Assembly (NCBI GenBank): GCA_902496295.1
Contig: CABVAF010000003.1
Coordinates: 62,001 to 126,000 of the forward strand
Length of the DNA stretch: 64,000 nucleotides
Source: an uncultured Clostridium sp.
GTDB taxonomy: Bacteria; Bacillota; Clostridia; TANB77; CAG-508
Direction: 5' to 3'
This document shows, one piece after another, positions 26,450 through 35,127 of the stretch. The notes below the pieces were generated by a model. It saw only the letters and a list, made by a program, of their open reading frames with translations. It was not told the origin of the DNA and did not search any database. The stretch's first letter is position 1. Every line of letters begins with the position of its first letter. A program made the translations under genes and the position numbers.

Positions 26450-27016
26450 ATGGCAACAGTATATTCAGCAGGAGATTTTAGAAATGGTACAACATTTGAA
26501 ATGGACGGAAACGTATTTAAAGTTGTAGAATTTCAACATGTAAAACCAGGAAAGGGTTCAGCTTTTGTAAGAACAAAGTTAAAAAATGTAATATCAGGAG
26601 CTGTTATAGAAAAAACATTTAACCCATCTGAAAAATATCCAGCAGCAGAAATAGAGAAAAAGGAAATGCAATATCTATATAATGATGGAGGAATCTATTA
26701 TTTTATGGATAACGAAACATATGAGCAATTACCTTTAAATGAAGATCAAATAGGTGATGGTTTAAAATTCCTAAAAGAAAATATGAATGTAAAAATATTA
26801 TCTTATAAAGGAAATGTATTTTCAGTAGAACCACCAATGTTTGTTGAGTTAGAAGTTACATATACAGAGCCAGGATTTGCTGGAAATACAGCAACAACAT
26901 CTGGAAAACCTGCAACACTAGAAAATGGTTATACTTTAAATGTACCTATGTTTGTTAATGTTGGAGATGTTGTAAGAATAGACACAAGAACTGGCGAATA
27001 TATGGAAAGAGTTTAA
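26450..27016 (+). CDS. efp: Elongation factor P
   Basis: A 188-residue EF-P (usual 185-188) that relieves ribosome stalling at polyproline. The three beta-barrel domains are complete: VKPGKGSAFVRTKLKNV in domain I, carrying the tip lysine of the PGKG loop, YLYNDGGIYYFMDNETYEQ in domain II and TLNVPMFVNVGDVVRIDTRTGEYMERV in domain III. AAAGGGGTAA is the ribosome site. It is followed 17 bases later by the zinc-ribbon CD1247-type gene. Confidence 0.96.
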   Translation: MATVYSAGDFRNGTTFEMDGNVFKVVEFQHVKPGKGSAFVRTKLKNVISGAVIEKTFNPSEKYPAAEIEKKEMQYLYNDGGIYYFMDNETYEQLPLNEDQIGDGLKFLKENMNVKILSYKGNVFSVEPPMFVELEVTYTEPGFAGNTATTSGKPATLENGYTLNVPMFVNVGDVVRIDTRTGEYMERV

Positions 27017-27033
27017 TTGGAGGTAACTAATAC

Positions 27034-27579
27034 ATGTCAGAAATTGGTATCGAATATAAAAAGATAATGGAAGAAATTGAGAAGACAATTTCAAATGAAG
27101 AAGAAAGAAAATTTGTTAAGTCTAAGCTTGCAGAGTTATCTATTTCTTTTATAGATATAATAGACAGAATTACAAAAGCAACAGATATAAAAATTAAGGA
27201 AATAGAAAAAACTCAAAATAGCATAGAAAGCAAAATTTCTAATATAGAGTCAATAGTAGACAATATAGAAAACGATATTTATGAAGATGATGCTCAAGAT
27301 GAAGACTATGAGTTTGAAGTAGTATGCCCATATTGTAATTATGAATTTTCAGTAGATATGGATAGTGTTCAAAAAGACGAAATAGAATGTCCAGAATGTC
27401 ATAATGTAATAGAACTAGATTGGAACGAAGAGCATTGTTCTGGAAGTTGTTCTCATTGCATGGAAAACTGCTTACAGGAAGATGAAGAAGAGTATAAAGC
27501 AGATAAAAAAGATACCAATAAAAATGAAAGCAAAAATAACAAAGAGGCTAATGACAATACTGAAGACGATGATATGTAA
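27034..27579 (+). CDS. CD1247-type zinc-ribbon protein
   Basis: A 181-residue protein with a helical N-terminal half (about 1-90, rich in Lys/Glu/Ile) and a zinc ribbon CPYCNYEF...CPECHNVIELDW around residues 97-128. An extra Cys/His cluster HCSGSCSHCMENC and an acidic tail follow. It matches the clostridial CD1247 family that regularly follows efp. The function is unknown; the two Cys-X-X-Cys pairs suggest zinc-dependent structure. It is cotranscribed with efp, with a terminator downstream. Confidence 0.75.
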   Translation: MSEIGIEYKKIMEEIEKTISNEEERKFVKSKLAELSISFIDIIDRITKATDIKIKEIEKTQNSIESKISNIESIVDNIENDIYEDDAQDEDYEFEVVCPYCNYEFSVDMDSVQKDEIECPECHNVIELDWNEEHCSGSCSHCMENCLQEDEEEYKADKKDTNKNESKNNKEANDNTEDDDM

Positions 27580-27667
27580 AAGTAATAAAATATATAAAGA
27601 ATTTTAGTGAAGTAAGCACTAATAAATATGCAAAAGATGTGTTAAAAATATGTTATAGTAAAAAATG

Positions 27668-27696
27668 AAAGAATACTTGCAAAGTATTCTTTTTTG
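27668..27696 (+). terminator. Terminator after the CD1247-type gene
   Basis: AAAGAATACTT and AAGTATTCTTT form a near-perfect hairpin followed by T's. Confidence 0.88.
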
Positions 27697-27745
27697 ATAT
27701 AAAATACAAAAGAGTTAAATTATATGAAAAGGTGAGATTAAATAT

Positions 27746-28960
27746 ATGGAAAAAAGAAGTTCACAACAAGTTTATAGAACAATAATGTTAATTATTATAA
27801 CAGTATTAATTACAGCGTTAGTTACTACTATAGTAATATATAATTTTGTAATTAAATCTGGAAAAATTGCAATAAAAAATGAGGATAGCAGTAGTTTAAG
27901 CGGGCTAGAAGCAACTTTAGCAAGCTTTAGAAGTGTGCTAGAAGAAAAATATATGGGAGAAATAAATGATGAAGATTTAATAGAAGGTGCAATAAAAGGC
28001 TATGTTAGTGCTTTAGGAGATCCTTATACTACATATTATACAAAAGAAGAAATGGACGAACTTATGGAAGAAACTACAGGAAATTATGTTGGTATTGGTA
28101 TATACATGACATTAGATATAGATAATAATGCCATATATGTAGTAAAACCAATGGAGGGATCACCAGCAGAAGAAGCTGGAATTCAAGCAGGAGATTTAAT
28201 TACTAAAGTAGACGGAGTTGGATATTCTGGAGAAGAGTTAGACCAAGCTTCTAATGCTATAAAAGGAAAAGAAGGTACAAAAGTTAAACTAGAAATATTA
28301 AGAAATGGAGAAACGAAAGAATTAGAAGTAGAAAGAAGAAAAATTGTAGTTTCTCATATTGTAGAAAAGAAATTTGATAATGTGGGATATTTATTAATAG
28401 AAGATTTTGATGGTGGCTGTGCTAAAGAATTTGAAGAAAAATACAAAGAGTTAGAAAAGCAAGGAATAGATAGATTAATTATAGACCTTAGAAATAATGG
28501 AGGAGGAGTTGTTGACGAAGCAGTAAATATTGCAGACATGCTATTAGAAAAAGACGATACAATATTAATTACTAAAGATAAAAAAGGTAATGAGGAAATA
28601 ACAAAATCTACACATGACCAAACAATAACAATGCCTGTGGTAGTTCTTACTAATGGATATTCAGCGAGTGCATCTGAAATATTAGTAGGTGCTTTAAAAG
28701 ATAATGAAAGAGCAACAATAGTAGGAACAAAAACATATGGTAAAGGTGTAATTCAAGAAGTAGACAGATTAAATGATGGTAGTGGTCTAAAAATTACTAT
28801 AGAGGAATATTATACGCCAAATAGAGATGAAATAAATAAAGTTGGAATAGAACCAGACGAAGAAATAGAGTTATCAGATGAAGTAATAGAAAAAGGCTCT
28901 TATACAGATGAAGAAGATAACCAATTGCAAAAGGCAATTGAGATTATACAGGAAAAATAG
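27746..28960 (+). CDS. ctpA: S41 carboxyl-terminal processing peptidase with PDZ domain
   Basis: A 404-residue membrane-anchored serine protease of the CtpA/CtpB type. Order: membrane anchor (about 12-37), cap helices, PDZ domain (about 108-195, GIGIYMTL, GIQAGDLITKVDG), then the S41 core. The catalytic dyad is Ser308 in NGYSASASE and Lys333 in TYGKGVIQ, 25 residues apart as in Tsp. In spore formers CtpB cleaves SpoIVFA to trigger sigma-K, but paralogues have other roles, so its substrate is open. The next gene starts 12 bases after the stop. Confidence 0.9.
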   Translation: MEKRSSQQVYRTIMLIIITVLITALVTTIVIYNFVIKSGKIAIKNEDSSSLSGLEATLASFRSVLEEKYMGEINDEDLIEGAIKGYVSALGDPYTTYYTKEEMDELMEETTGNYVGIGIYMTLDIDNNAIYVVKPMEGSPAEEAGIQAGDLITKVDGVGYSGEELDQASNAIKGKEGTKVKLEILRNGETKELEVERRKIVVSHIVEKKFDNVGYLLIEDFDGGCAKEFEEKYKELEKQGIDRLIIDLRNNGGGVVDEAVNIADMLLEKDDTILITKDKKGNEEITKSTHDQTITMPVVVLTNGYSASASEILVGALKDNERATIVGTKTYGKGVIQEVDRLNDGSGLKITIEEYYTPNRDEINKVGIEPDEEIELSDEVIEKGSYTDEEDNQLQKAIEIIQEK

Positions 28961-28972
28961 GAGGAGATTTAT

Positions 28973-30595
28973 ATGGCAGTAGATGAAGGATTTAGTAATA
29001 TGGAAGAGGCAACAGAAAATGTGAGAATAATAAAAAAATGCATGAGTTTACTGGAAGCTAACTATAGTAAAAAAAGAGAAGAAACAATTAGAGTAATACA
29101 GGAAGCAGGATATACATTTGAAGATATAAAAAGAATTAAGGAAATGTATTGTGGAAAAGTTACGCTTGAATTAGGTTACAAAAATCGTGATGAAATAAGA
29201 GAAATTGCAGAAAAATTAAAAGCTATTAATGAGAGAATTATATTTGACGGTAGTAGAAGTGGTGCAGAGCTTTCAATGGCAACTCATGCTGAAAATAGAG
29301 GATCTGAAAAAACTCCTGATGTAGAATATGTTGAAGCAGAGGTTGTGTCAGCTGAGGAATTCGAAGAAATGAGAAGAAGGCAAGAAGCAGAGAGAAGGAG
29401 AAGACAAGAAGAAAGAGAAACAGATGAAGTTCTAAGAATGGTAAATGCTCATCATAGACAAAGACAAGAACAATTTGCATATGCTAGTGCTGGAGTTGGA
29501 GCGGCTGCTAGAGGAAGAGGAGAAAGAGAACAAACTTTTAGAAGAAGAATGGCAGATATGGCAAGAGAACCAAGAGCTACTACTTATGGTGGAGATAGAA
29601 GCAATTATGAGCAAAGAAGAGAAAGAAGTAGTGGAAGAGAAACTGGAGCTAGAGTGGAGAGTAGAGGTTCCGGAAGTGATGGAAGAAGAGGTACTAGCGA
29701 TAGATACTCTTCTCAAAGGAAATCTAAGCCTGGTAGACACTTGCCAAAAAAGAATTTAAAAAACAAACCAAAAACAATAAATAATTTGTTGAGAAGAGTT
29801 GCAGCAGGAGCTTTAGCAATATCTTTTATAGCGGGAGCCTATGCTATTCATAGGGGGAATGAATATAAAGAAGACGTAGCCAATAGAATAGAATATGTAG
29901 ACGATATAATAGATAGAGGAGGAACAACAGAAGATTATCTAACATACTGTTCAATAGATTTTACAGAAGAAGAATTAGATAGGTTTTTAGCCGTAGAAGA
30001 AAAAATAGATAGTTTTGAGGGAAAAGAATCAACAGACTTAGATGGAGTAGAAATTATTTTAACTGCAAGAGAATTTAAAGAAATTTATCAGGACATTGTA
30101 AGAGAGCGCTTAGAAGAAGGATATGAAAATAGAATTGATGATAATGAAATAAGAGTTGTAAGAGAAAGAGACGACTTAGATGGCAAATGGGGAGACTATA
30201 ATGAACATGGTCATGTAAGCGAAATTGGATATATGAGTCATATGGGGACTAAGGATATTCCAGAAGAATTAAGAGACTCTATAATTGCAGCATATGGAGA
30301 GCAAGGAATAGAAAAGCCAACAATGACAGTAGACCAATTAATTTATAAGCTAGATAATCACCAAATAGATAAAGCAGAAGCAAGTATGCTTTTAAGTGAA
30401 ATGCTTGATGATGCAAAAGAGTTAATGACAAGACAATATGAAAGAGTGGAAGAATATGGAGAGGAGCTAAAAGAAAAAGATTCGACATATACAACAATAA
30501 AAGAGAGAGAAGAAGAACAAGCAAAAATAGCAGGTGATAATAAAAACATATCAACAGCATCACATATAGTTGAAGATGACGAAATAGATAGATAA
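28973..30595 (+). CDS. Unknown low-complexity single-pass membrane protein
   Basis: I do not recognise this 540-residue protein. It has a helical N-terminal part (1-110), then a strongly basic, Arg/Glu/Gln/Gly/Ser-rich disordered region (about 120-260, with RRRQEAERRRRQEERE and repeated RG/SR groups). One hydrophobic segment follows near 272-290 (AAGALAISFIAGAYAIHRG), and then an acidic helical C-terminal part (about 295-540). The topology suggests a cytosolic disordered region that may bind nucleic acid or phospholipid, with an extracytoplasmic helical domain (inference). It is translated right behind ctpA from a GGAGGAG site, so the two may act together. Codon use resembles neighbouring genes. 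Confidence 0.5.
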   Translation: MAVDEGFSNMEEATENVRIIKKCMSLLEANYSKKREETIRVIQEAGYTFEDIKRIKEMYCGKVTLELGYKNRDEIREIAEKLKAINERIIFDGSRSGAELSMATHAENRGSEKTPDVEYVEAEVVSAEEFEEMRRRQEAERRRRQEERETDEVLRMVNAHHRQRQEQFAYASAGVGAAARGRGEREQTFRRRMADMAREPRATTYGGDRSNYEQRRERSSGRETGARVESRGSGSDGRRGTSDRYSSQRKSKPGRHLPKKNLKNKPKTINNLLRRVAAGALAISFIAGAYAIHRGNEYKEDVANRIEYVDDIIDRGGTTEDYLTYCSIDFTEEELDRFLAVEEKIDSFEGKESTDLDGVEIILTAREFKEIYQDIVRERLEEGYENRIDDNEIRVVRERDDLDGKWGDYNEHGHVSEIGYMSHMGTKDIPEELRDSIIAAYGEQGIEKPTMTVDQLIYKLDNHQIDKAEASMLLSEMLDDAKELMTRQYERVEEYGEELKEKDSTYTTIKEREEEQAKIAGDNKNISTASHIVEDDEIDR

Positions 30596-30719
30596 AAAGT
30601 ATAAAAATAGTATTTTTATATAAAAGATTAAAAATAAATTGGTCAGTTATAAAAGCAACTTCAAAAATAAAAAGAAAAACAAAAATAACAAAAAAATTAA
30701 TAAAAATTAAAAATATGTA

Positions 30720-30748
30720 TTGACAAGTGACTAAAAATTTAGTATACT
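30720..30748 (+). promoter_or_regulatory. Promoter of the tRNA-Val/Asp/Phe cluster with overlapping palindrome
   Basis: TTGACA at 30720-30725, 17 bases, TATACT at 30743-30748. AAGTGACTA and TAGTCACTT form an inverted repeat that spans the spacer and start region (30725-30762). Confidence 0.75.
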
Positions 30749-30766
30749 AAACTAGTCACTTGAGAC

Positions 30767-30842
30767 GGGCGCATAGCTCAGCTGGGAGAGCATCTGCCTT
30801 ACAAGCAGGAGGTCATAGGTTCGAGCCCTATTGCGCCCACCA
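30767..30842 (+). tRNA. tRNA-Val(TAC)
   Basis: Acceptor stem GGGCGCA pairs with TGCGCCC; the anticodon loop CTTACAA gives TAC. A T-arm with GGTTCGAGCC and an encoded CCA are present. Confidence 0.97.
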
Positions 30843-30853
30843 TTTTTATAAAT

Positions 30854-30930
30854 GGCCTGGTAGTTCAGTTGGTTAGAATGCTAGCCTGTCACGCTAGAGG
30901 TCGACGGTTCGAGCCCGTTCCAGGTCGCCA
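30854..30930 (+). tRNA. tRNA-Asp(GTC)
   Basis: Acceptor GGCCTGG with CCAGGTC, anticodon loop CTGTCAC (GTC), G discriminator and encoded CCA. Confidence 0.97.
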
Positions 30931-31023
30931 CTTTTTAAAGCCAAATAGTTTTATAAAAACGTTTGGCAATTTTTAAATAAAATGTAGTAAGTTAAAATAT
31001 AAAATTCATACTACAAATTTAAC

Positions 31024-31099
31024 GCCTCGATAGCTCAGTTGGTAGAGCAAGGGACTGAAAATCCCTGTGTCACTGGTTCGATTCCAGTTCGAGGCACCA
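31024..31099 (+). tRNA. tRNA-Phe(GAA)
   Basis: Acceptor GCCTCGA with TCGAGGC, anticodon loop CTGAAAA (GAA) and encoded CCA. This is a ligand expected for the T-box at 15340-15612. Confidence 0.97.
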
Positions 31100-31124
31100 C
31101 AATATAACAACTTATGAACATCAG

Positions 31125-31168
31125 AAAAAAACAACTTATAAACTTATAAAGTTTTTAAGTTGTTTTTT
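31125..31168 (+). terminator. Terminator of the tRNA cluster
   Basis: AAAAAACAACTTA pairs with TAAGTTGTTTTTT around a second inner stem. Confidence 0.85.
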
Positions 31169-31184
31169 CATATATACATTATAT

Positions 31185-31706
31185 ATGAAAAAACAAAAAG
31201 ACATTCAAAAAGTAAAAAACGCATATAAAGCCTATGAAGAAATTGATAATATAAATCCATATTCAGTAGAAGATTAAAAAAGATACAATGGAAGAACTGC
31301 TAGACTATGGCAAACAGCAATACTTGCACATTGGAAAGACTTATTTAAATATATTCCAATAGAAAGTATAATAAGAAAACATCAAGAAGAATATTATACA
31401 TCTATTCAAAATTGTAATAATGTAGGAAATTCAAACGAATTTATTGAGTTTATGCTTAAAATTATAGATGAAGCTGTAGATGGAATGACTTTAAATCAAC
31501 AAGAGACTACACAAGAAACTACACAAGAAAAAATAATAAATTTAATTAAGAAAAATCCAGGTATTACACAGGTTGAAATGGCTAAAACACTTGATTTGAC
31601 AAGAGATGGTATATCGTACAACATAAAAGCACTAAAAGAAAAAGGCATTATTGAAAGAGTTGGCTCTACAAAAAATGGAATTTGGAAAATAAATGAAGTA
31701 GAGTAA
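31185..31706 (+). pseudogene. Fic-family protein, internally deleted
   Basis: The N-terminal fragment from ATG 31185 reads KVKNAYKAYEEIDNINPYSVED and then a TAA at 31275. The same frame continues with NGRTARLWQTAILAHWKDLF, IPIESIIRKHQEEYYTSI and a C-terminal winged helix (IINLIKKNPGITQVEMAKTL). In intact Fic AMP-transferases these blocks are separated by about 80-90 residues that include the catalytic HPFxDG stretch. Here that core is gone and only its last residues NGR remain, so the protein cannot be an active AMPylase. The 84-residue winged-helix end (from ATG 31452) is still open and could be expressed, but it has no clear ribosome site. Confidence 0.8.
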
Positions 31707-31729
31707 TGATAGAGGTAAAAATAACAAAA

Positions 31730-31769
31730 AAGAAGAATACTAGTATTGAAGTTTCTAGTATTCTTTTTT
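31730..31769 (+). terminator. Terminator after the fic remnant
   Basis: AAGAATACTAG and CTAGTATTCTT form a hairpin followed by T's. Confidence 0.85.
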
Positions 31770-31784
31770 AGTGAACTATTTTCC

Positions 31785-31813
31785 TTGCAAGCTAATATTT
31801 TTTGTGATACTAT
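31785..31813 (+). promoter_or_regulatory. Promoter of the DUF2207 gene
   Basis: TTGCAA at 31785-31790, 17 bases, TACTAT at 31808-31813 (overlapping TATAAT three bases on). Confidence 0.6.
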
Positions 31814-31844
31814 AATTATGAAAATAGATAAAGGGGTTAAATGT

Positions 31845-33845
31845 ATGAAGAAATTTGCGAAATACATAATATTATTAATTTTTATGATTGTTGTGGCATT
31901 TGCTGTATGTGGTAATGCTATAGAAGTTTCTCAAAAATATCAATATTTAAATTCTATTGATTACTATGCAGAAATGCATGAAGATGGAAGTATGAGGGTA
32001 ACAGAAACATGGGATGTATATGTAAAGAATACAAATACTTTATTTAAATCGTTTACTTTAGACCAATATAAATATGGAGATATTACTAATGTAAAAGTAA
32101 CAGATTTACAAAATGGTAAAGAACTTACACAAATATATCAAGAAATGTATCATGTAACAAAAGATTGTTACTATGGTCTAAAGACAGGGAATTTTTCTTT
32201 CGAAATTGCTTGGGGAGTTGGAATGGATAAAACTGAAGGCAATCGTAAATTTCAAATTTCTTATACAATAAATGATGTAGTAACAGACTATAAAGATGCC
32301 CAAGAGATATACTGGAAGTTTATAGAAGAAGGAAAAAATGCAGTTCCAGCAGAAAAGGTTACAGGTACAGTTGTACTACCAAAAAGTGTTGGAAACATAG
32401 ATAATTTAAAAGTATGGGGACATGGTCAACTAAATGGAACAATAGAAAGAACAAGTAATAATACTGTTAAATTTGAAATGGATAATTTAAATGCAGGTTC
32501 AATGCTAGAAATTAGAATTGTTACTCCAGAAAAAATGTTTAATGTGTCGGAAAATAAAATAAAACAATATCAAAATTTAACAAATATTATAAATGAAGAG
32601 CAGGAATGGGCTGATGAAGCAAATGATGCAAGTAGAAATGCTAGAATTGTACTTTTAATTTTGGGAATTATCTATTTATTGTTTATAATCTATTTTATAA
32701 GAAGGATAGTAAAAGATAATAAAATTAATAAACAACAAGATGACGGAATAGTTTATAACGATATACAGTATTTTAGAGATATACCAAGAGATGATGCAAC
32801 TCCAGCAGAGGCATGTTATTTATATAAATTTACAAAAGATAGATTAAATACAAAAGAAGTACAAAACAATGCTGTGTCTTCTATAATTTTAGATTTATGT
32901 TTAAAGAAGATAATTAGCCTAAGACCAGAGGAAAAAGAAGTATATGTTAAAATATTAGGAGATAAACAAGGTTTGCAAAAAGATGAACAAGAAGTTTATG
33001 ACATATTATATAATGCAGGCCAAAATAGAGAAGAGTTTCCTATTTCTGACTTAAATTCATATGCAAACCATAAATACAATGAGTATAGCTTAAGTATAAA
33101 TAAAATGGTAAATAGTACGAGAAATAGGCTTTATGATTTAAAATTAATAGACAAGAATAATGAAAAGCAATATCTTAAATACAAAAATGCAAAAGGCTTA
33201 AAAAATTTGACTTTATTTGTATATGTACAAGCTTTTGTTGTATATTTGGTATCTTTACTATTTAAAATAGGCGTGGCTTTAAGTATGGGAATGGGATTTC
33301 AAGCAGCATGTTTAAAGTTTTTACTTTTCCTTTTACCACTAATAGCTGTGGCAATATATAGTTGGAACTTAAGAAGCAAGCTTTCTAATAAGATAGCAGT
33401 TTTAACACAAGAAGGCGCTGACGAGAAAGCAAAGTGGATAGGACTAAGTAATTATATGAAAGATTATTCTTTATTAAAAGAAAAAGAAGTACCAGATTTA
33501 GTATTATGGGAAAAATATTTAGTATATGCAACTGCTTTTGGAATTTCAGATAAAGTAATAGAACAAATGAAAGCTTCATATCCAGAAGTATTTGTACAAG
33601 AGACTTGGGATAATGGTAGAATAGAACAATATCCAATAATCTACTTTTCTACATATTCATTCTATCATAACGCAGTTACTGTAAATACAATTAGTAATAT
33701 AACAAGAAATGTTGGTAGCGCTTACAATAATTCACTAACACAAATTGCAGCACATTCACATTCTTCAGGAGGCGGCCGGAGGCGGCGGATTCTCTGGAGG
33801 CGGTGGTGGCCGGAGGAGGTGGTGGCCGGAATGGGCGGAAGATAA
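31845..33845 (+). CDS. DUF2207 membrane protein with glycine-rich tail, three CGG +1 shifts
   Basis: About 665 residues. An N-terminal signal/anchor (1-24) precedes an extracytoplasmic DUF2207 domain (YYAEMHEDGSMRVTETWDVY and onward), a membrane segment near residue 270, a cytosolic part and further membrane segments near 460-510. DUF2207 proteins typically end in a long Gly-rich tail. In the ordinary frame the tail here reads SGGGRRRRILWRRWWPEEVV, which is implausible. It contains three successive CGG codons, and skipping the C of each yields an almost pure glycine tail with one FS pair, ending GMGGR at the same stop. The start is the ATG at 31845 behind AAAGGGG, not the ORF's earlier ATG. 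Function unknown. Confidence 0.75.
   Translation: MKKFAKYIILLIFMIVVAFAVCGNAIEVSQKYQYLNSIDYYAEMHEDGSMRVTETWDVYVKNTNTLFKSFTLDQYKYGDITNVKVTDLQNGKELTQIYQEMYHVTKDCYYGLKTGNFSFEIAWGVGMDKTEGNRKFQISYTINDVVTDYKDAQEIYWKFIEEGKNAVPAEKVTGTVVLPKSVGNIDNLKVWGHGQLNGTIERTSNNTVKFEMDNLNAGSMLEIRIVTPEKMFNVSENKIKQYQNLTNIINEEQEWADEANDASRNARIVLLILGIIYLLFIIYFIRRIVKDNKINKQQDDGIVYNDIQYFRDIPRDDATPAEACYLYKFTKDRLNTKEVQNNAVSSIILDLCLKKIISLRPEEKEVYVKILGDKQGLQKDEQEVYDILYNAGQNREEFPISDLNSYANHKYNEYSLSINKMVNSTRNRLYDLKLIDKNNEKQYLKYKNAKGLKNLTLFVYVQAFVVYLVSLLFKIGVALSMGMGFQAACLKFLLFLLPLIAVAIYSWNLRSKLSNKIAVLTQEGADEKAKWIGLSNYMKDYSLLKEKEVPDLVLWEKYLVYATAFGISDKVIEQMKASYPEVFVQETWDNGRIEQYPIIYFSTYSFYHNAVTVNTISNITRNVGSAYNNSLTQIAAHSHSSGGGRRRRILWRRWWPEEVVAGMGGR
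33777..33830 (+). other. Three CGGA +1 recoding sites in the DUF2207 tail
   Basis: Sites are at 33777-33780, 33811-33814 and 33827-33830, each preceded by GGC. Each becomes zero-frame only after the previous one has shifted. Three skips sum to one codon, so the stop at 33843 is unchanged and the intervening sequence reads as GGN codons except TTC TCT. Confidence 0.75.
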
Positions 33846-33883
33846 AGGCCTATATTTAAACTTTATTAAAAGGGGGAAATTTT

Positions 33884-34960
33884 ATGAAATTAAAAAATAA
33901 AATATTGTTAATTTTATTTTTAACAATAGGAATTTTATTCGTATGGAATTTAACAGCAGAAGCAAAAACATATGATACAGATGCATACACAGTTACGTTA
34001 CCAAATTCATATGTAATAGATTATAATACTGGTAACGAGTTAAGAGCATATAGAGATAATGGAAATACTATATTTCAAATAGATTATTCTGATAAAATAT
34101 ATTCTGAAATGATAGTTACAGAAGAATACATGAATTACTTGTTTGATGTTTTAAAAGAAGCATATGGCTCAGATATTACATTAATATCTAAAAAAATAGT
34201 TACAAAAGATGGTTGCATAGGATTAGATCTTGAATTTATAGAAACTTCTATAGGAGTAAATATATATTTTTCTATGTATCAATTTTTAACAGATAATTAT
34301 TCATATGATATTTTATTTGCTTCTACGAATAAAAGCTATATGAACGGTTCAGAAAAAAATCAAATTATGAATTCTATAAAAATGAAAGATACAGTTACTA
34401 CATCTAACGGAATTCCATTTAGAGATGTATCTAAAAGTAGTTGGTACTATAATACTGTAAAATATGTTTATGAAGCAGGGATTATCACAGGTGCAAATGC
34501 ATATGAATTTAGACCAAATGCTAATATAACTAGAGGAATGATAGTAACAATACTTTGGAGAATGGAAGGAGAACCAAAGGTAACAGGAATAAAAGATTTT
34601 CCAGATGTAACAGGACAATATTACTATAATGCAGTAAGATGGGCAGCAAAAAATAAAATAGTAAGTGGATATAACAATGGAAAGTTTGGACCAAATGATA
34701 ATATAACAAGAGAACAATTAGCAACAATATTATGTAATTATGCAAAATATAAAGGAAAGAATGTAAATAAAACAGCAAATACAAGTAAGTTTGCAGATTG
34801 GTATAAAGTAACAGGATATGCAAGACCAGCAATGAGTTGGGCAGTAGCCACAGGGGTAATAACAGGAAAGTATAATGGAACAAAAGTAGACCCACAAGGA
34901 ACAGCATCAAGAGCAGAAGCAGCAGGAATGATATACAATTATTGTACAAAAATAAAATAA
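33884..34960 (+). CDS. SLH-domain surface protein
   Basis: A 358-residue secreted protein. A signal peptide (about 1-26, ending AEAK) precedes a domain of about 130 residues of unknown type (TVTLPNSYVIDYNTGNELRAY onward). Three S-layer-homology repeats follow at roughly 175-355: FRDVSKSSWYYNTVKYVYEAGIITG, FPDVTGQYYYNAVRWAAKNKIVSG, and FADWYKVTGYARPAMSWAVATGVITG. Each has the FxD...WAxxxGIxxG pattern that binds pyruvylated cell-wall polymers. It follows the DUF2207 gene by 38 bases and has an AAAGGGGG ribosome site, so the two surface proteins may be cotranscribed. Confidence 0.88.
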   Translation: MKLKNKILLILFLTIGILFVWNLTAEAKTYDTDAYTVTLPNSYVIDYNTGNELRAYRDNGNTIFQIDYSDKIYSEMIVTEEYMNYLFDVLKEAYGSDITLISKKIVTKDGCIGLDLEFIETSIGVNIYFSMYQFLTDNYSYDILFASTNKSYMNGSEKNQIMNSIKMKDTVTTSNGIPFRDVSKSSWYYNTVKYVYEAGIITGANAYEFRPNANITRGMIVTILWRMEGEPKVTGIKDFPDVTGQYYYNAVRWAAKNKIVSGYNNGKFGPNDNITREQLATILCNYAKYKGKNVNKTANTSKFADWYKVTGYARPAMSWAVATGVITGKYNGTKVDPQGTASRAEAAGMIYNYCTKIK

Positions 34961-34978
34961 CTTAAAATATAAATTTAT

Positions 34979-35056
34979 TAAGGTAGTAAAAAAATAACCT
35001 TTGTTATTAGAGATTCTAATTATAAAAGTTATTGAAATTTACTACCTTATTTTTTA
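34979..35056 (+). terminator. Terminator after the SLH gene
   Basis: AAGGTAGTAAA pairs with TTTACTACCTT across a long, partly structured loop and is followed by T's. Confidence 0.75.
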
Positions 35057-35127
35057 TGTTATAAAATTCTATAAATTTGAATAATATGTATCATAAATTC
35101 TTTGAAATAGAAAGGGATGCATATAAT

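Noticed and set aside
29445..29759. 104-residue overlapping plus-strand ORF in the 540-residue gene
   Set aside because: Glu/Leu-rich out-of-frame reading of the purine-rich low-complexity region; no independent signals.
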